This document shows, one piece after another, positions 62,598 through 64,000 of a stretch of DNA of 64,000 bases (within the stretch, counting starts at the first letter, position 1; every line of letters begins with the position of its first letter). The DNA is from Shinisaurus crocodilurus (taxonomy: Eukaryota > Chordata > Lepidosauria > Squamata > Shinisauridae). The notes beneath the pieces were generated by a model that was not told the origin of the DNA, made no database searches, and saw nothing but the letters and a program-made list of their open reading frames with translations. The stretch lies in assembly GCA_021292165.1 (NCBI GenBank), contig CM037877.1:6501980-6565979 (forward strand). The letters run 5' to 3'. The position numbers and the translations under genes were made by a program.

Positions 62598-62790
62598 GTA
62601 AGTCTCTCGAGGAAGCGCCCCCAACCCCCATTCGCCGCTCCAAGAGAGCAGTAGATGGAACTCTGGATTGTTGAGACCTGGGTTCGTATTCCTCCTTAAC
62701 TGTGAACTCTTTTCGGCAAGCTATTCATTTTACCTTCACACCGTTGTGAAACGGGAGTATCAGTGGCCTACCTTGCAAGGTTGGCTGCGG

Positions 62791-63073
62791 GGATGACCAA
62801 ACCCTTGCTACTAGGGCTACAAGCTTTGATCGGTTTAATTGGGAGAGGCGTCTACTCGATGCTTTAGACCAGTGTTCTCCAACCTTGGGTCCCCAGATGT
62901 TTTTGGCCTACAACTCCCAGCATGCCCCAGCCAGCATAGCTGGCTGGGGCATGCTGAGAGTTGTAGGCCAAAAACATCTGGGGACCCAAGGTTGGAGAAC
63001 ACTGCTTTAGACCGTTTGGTGAGTGGCAGTTTTAATGGTTGGGGAAGAAAGTTTCTTGGCATACCTTTTTCAT
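62791..63073. repeat. 283-bp direct duplication, copy 2
   Basis: Partner of 59097-59379. Confidence 0.93.
62870..63004. mobile_element. hAT foldback (CAGTGTTCTCC type)
   Basis: Duplications CTTTAGAC at 62862-62869 and 63005-63012, identical to those at 59176 because the surrounding DNA is duplicated. Confidence 0.95.
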
Positions 63074-63320
63074 TTGGGGGGGTGGGGCGAAGGGAGGCTC
63101 CTTCGTTCCTGCCACATTAATGTAATGGGGAATGGAAAAATAATATATGGACGGCGATGTTTCCTTTTGGCAACGAGTGGTAGCTTTTGGTTATTGGATT
63201 GCATCGCTCGAAAGCATCAGTCTGCGGTTGGTGGTTTTCTGATTTTTTGGGGGGATGGGACGGGACGGATGGACATCAACCTAGGAAGACTGAATCCCTT
63301 TCCGTACTCCTGTCGCTTCT

Positions 63321-63321
<1 letters not shown>

Positions 63322-63356
<35 letters not shown>
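63322..63356. repeat. (CA)n microsatellite
   Basis: About 17 CA units. Confidence 0.95.
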
Positions 63357-63358
<2 letters not shown>

Positions 63359-63739
63359 CGCAGCTGCCATGCTACTATGAGCCCTGTGCCACAGGTGGGG
63401 AGAACGGTGACGTGCAGCTCGGTTGTACATGGTTAGCCTATGTGTTGCCAGCTACTCATTTCTTGGCCTGGCCGTGAGTCAGGGTGGTTGCCAGGGAACC
63501 TCCCACACCGGTCTCTGTCCACCCCCTGCTCTCCTCTGGTGTAGGCTTCATGGAGCAGGCGAATCCTAAGCAAAGGTTCCCTGTGGCCAAGGAAATTAGG
63601 CATCCTGGCAGGAAGGTGCTTTGTTTTAGATTGTGCGGGGAGGACCCGGGTTTGTGTATTCCTTGAATGGTCAACCGCAGGTTAGCCTATCAGTCAGTGC
63701 ACTTCCTGATCACTTCTCCAGAGCAGTGGTGATTTTGGA

Positions 63740-63813
63740 TCTCTTTCTAATCTGTAAGCCGTCTTGGGTTCCTTTCAGGAAAAAAAAGGCGGGGTATAAA
63801 TATAAATAAATAA
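63740..63813 (+). mobile_element. CORE-type SINE tail only
   Basis: AAGCCGTCTTGGGTTCCTTTC ... GGCGGGGTATAAATATAAAT. Followed by a TTTC repeat at 63919-63942. Confidence 0.75.
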
Positions 63814-64000
63814 ACTGTCAGTTTTCCGAAGCAAACATTTTTTGGTTGTGCACCTGTTACAGAACCACTGAAAAGCTGCAGAATATGGCTGCAAAATCAG
63901 CTTCCTAAGAATCTTAAGCTTTCTTTCTTTCTTTCTTTCTGAAGTAGGTTTCTAGTCCTTATGCATGACAATTTGTAGGCAACGGCTGGCAGAATCTCAG

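Noticed and set aside
63187..63477. Open frames through the CA repeats (also at 31459, 52253)
   Set aside because: They encode only dipeptide repeats with no family resemblance and are explained by the microsatellites.

Overview
The window is vertebrate nuclear DNA, most likely from a squamate reptile (lizard or snake). The evidence is the repeat content: CR1 with an ATTCTATG-type 3' end, L2-like and L1 LINEs, a tRNA-Ala-derived SINE, a tRNA/CORE-type SINE and many short palindromic DNA transposons. The species cannot be named from the sequence. There is no bacterial, plasmid or phage content and no CRISPR array.

One host gene is clear: NOL6 (nucleolar protein 6, Nrap; the yeast counterpart is Utp22), on the + strand. 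It codes for a small-subunit processome component needed for 18S rRNA maturation. I could place 22 coding exons from the ATG at 8733 to 62597. They total 2,961 bp and read 987 codons in one frame with no stop. Nearly every junction is GT-AG; one donor (40804) is GC. The last coding exons, about 120 residues by comparison with the human protein, lie beyond the right edge. A likely non-coding first exon ends at 7431 in a GC-rich block carrying CCAAT and ETS sites.

Layout. 1-5760: intergenic, dominated by two LINE fossils (CR1 at 657-2316; a second, frameshifted non-LTR element at 3220-5036). 5870-7431: two promoter-like GC-rich blocks. 8733-20160: coding exons 1-6, with CR1 fragments, a LINE 3' end and an antisense promoter/first-exon-like segment at 15835-16180 in the introns. 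22065-50511: exons 7-20. 50512-59748: the longest intron, holding an old antisense LINE (51450-54990) broken by later insertions. 59749-64000: exons 21-22 and the start of the next intron.

The most unusual content is the foldback DNA elements. At least thirteen have perfect or near-perfect 8-bp target duplications and hAT-like CAG...CTG ends. Several families with different ends, including one flanked by TTAA or TTAG, share the same inner arm. That arm closely resembles the ZNF143/THAP11 binding consensus. The window also holds several copies of a SINE whose head derives from 5S rRNA and whose tail is copied from the CR1 present here, two pairs of local duplications that each contain a foldback, and many nested insertions. 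Repeat family names are given by recognition only, since no database was searched.
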